Source: an uncultured Eubacteriales bacterium (GTDB lineage Bacteria; Bacillota; Clostridia; Oscillospirales; Butyricicoccaceae). From it: a stretch of DNA of 49,536 nucleotides. Positions 49,422 through 49,536 of the stretch are shown in pieces. Numbering within the stretch: position 1 is the first letter of the stretch; the number at the start of each line of letters is the position of its first letter. A program made the position numbers and the translations under genes. The notes below the pieces were generated by a model. That model was not told the origin of the DNA and did no database searches. It saw only the letters and a program-made list of their open reading frames with translations. Location: assembly GCA_910586105.1 (NCBI GenBank), contig CAJUGU010000008.1, forward strand, positions 1-49,536, read 5' to 3'.

Positions 49422-49536
49422 TTGCCGATCATGCCACTCCGTCCCGCCGTCCTTTTGGCGGGACGGAGCCACACGCAGAAACGGCTTTGACCGCGCCAAT
49501 CCCGCCCGCAGGCGAGAAAGGGATTCCAAAGGGACG
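49422..49536 (+). repeat. Dispersed hairpin-rich repeat, copy 2 (cut by the window end)
   Basis: Matches 17265-17379 with about six differences, including the 12-bp CTCCGTCCCGCC stem (49437-49448 with 49457-49468). It runs to the last base, so its right boundary is unknown. The preceding 77 bp after the methyltransferase hold nothing recognised. Confidence 0.85.

Overview
The window is GC-rich DNA (about 60% by eye) from an endospore-forming Clostridia bacterium, most likely an Oscillospirales/Ruminococcaceae-type gut anaerobe. The pointers are the spore-linked yabP/yabQ pair in a Bacillus yabM-to-yabR-like gene order, HemZ, IreB, a long-form Hpf, a T-box in front of pheST, an SLH-domain protein and Firmicutes-style ribosome binding sites, with TTG and GTG used as starts. 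It is mostly core chromosome. I see no CRISPR array, prophage, rRNA or intact tRNA.

Layout. 1-3300: recQ and an SLH surface protein. 3290-8100: mostly minus-strand small genes: a frameshifted hypothetical, a cupin behind a MerR-type promoter, a small DUF-like protein, a C_GCAxxG_C_C protein, a cell-wall amidase, a zinc-ribbon protein and ireB. 8117-12241: pheST on the minus strand with its T-box leader. 12365-13922: a FAD-dependent dehydrogenase behind a leader that looks like a transcription attenuator. 14163-16438: an HxlR-type regulator divergent from two tandem radical SAM paralogues. 16558-24360: a Cys-rich hypothetical, a GNAT acetyltransferase, radC, uvrB, uvrA and a small membrane protein. 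24824-32838: recJ, the (p)ppGpp synthetase gene, dtd, an MBL hydrolase, hemZ and a nucleoside-kinase-like gene. 32950-38598: a coiled-coil zinc ribbon, then flippase, mazG, HU, hslR/rqcP, yabP, yabQ, divIC and an S1-domain gene, a sporulation, division and translation cluster. 38671-41530: a candidate sRNA, an amidohydrolase, a fumarase alpha subunit without its beta partner, and hpf. 41571-42250: a decayed IS1182-type element. 42404-45064: a small unknown gene, a YabE-like 3D-domain protein and rsmA. 45125-46198: a three-gene minus-strand operon of small unknown proteins. 46618-49344: an ABC permease and ATPase pair and a methyltransferase. A dispersed hairpin-rich repeat lies at 17265-17400, 29230-29281 (inverted) and 49422-49536, where the window end cuts it.

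How the genes fit together. RecQ, UvrAB, RecJ and RadC form a DNA-repair set. PheST under a T-box, (p)ppGpp synthetase, Dtd, HslR/RqcP, RsmA and Hpf cover translation quality and starvation responses. YabP, YabQ, the SpoVB-like flippase, the amidase and the 3D-domain protein concern envelope and spore remodelling.

The least explained items are the roughly 90-nt minus-strand sRNA candidate at 38671-38761, the attenuator-like leader at 12400-12514, the small-protein operon at 45125-46198, the regulator-linked radical SAM pair, and the duplicated OB-like segment in PheT. Family names come from recognising motifs; no database search was possible.
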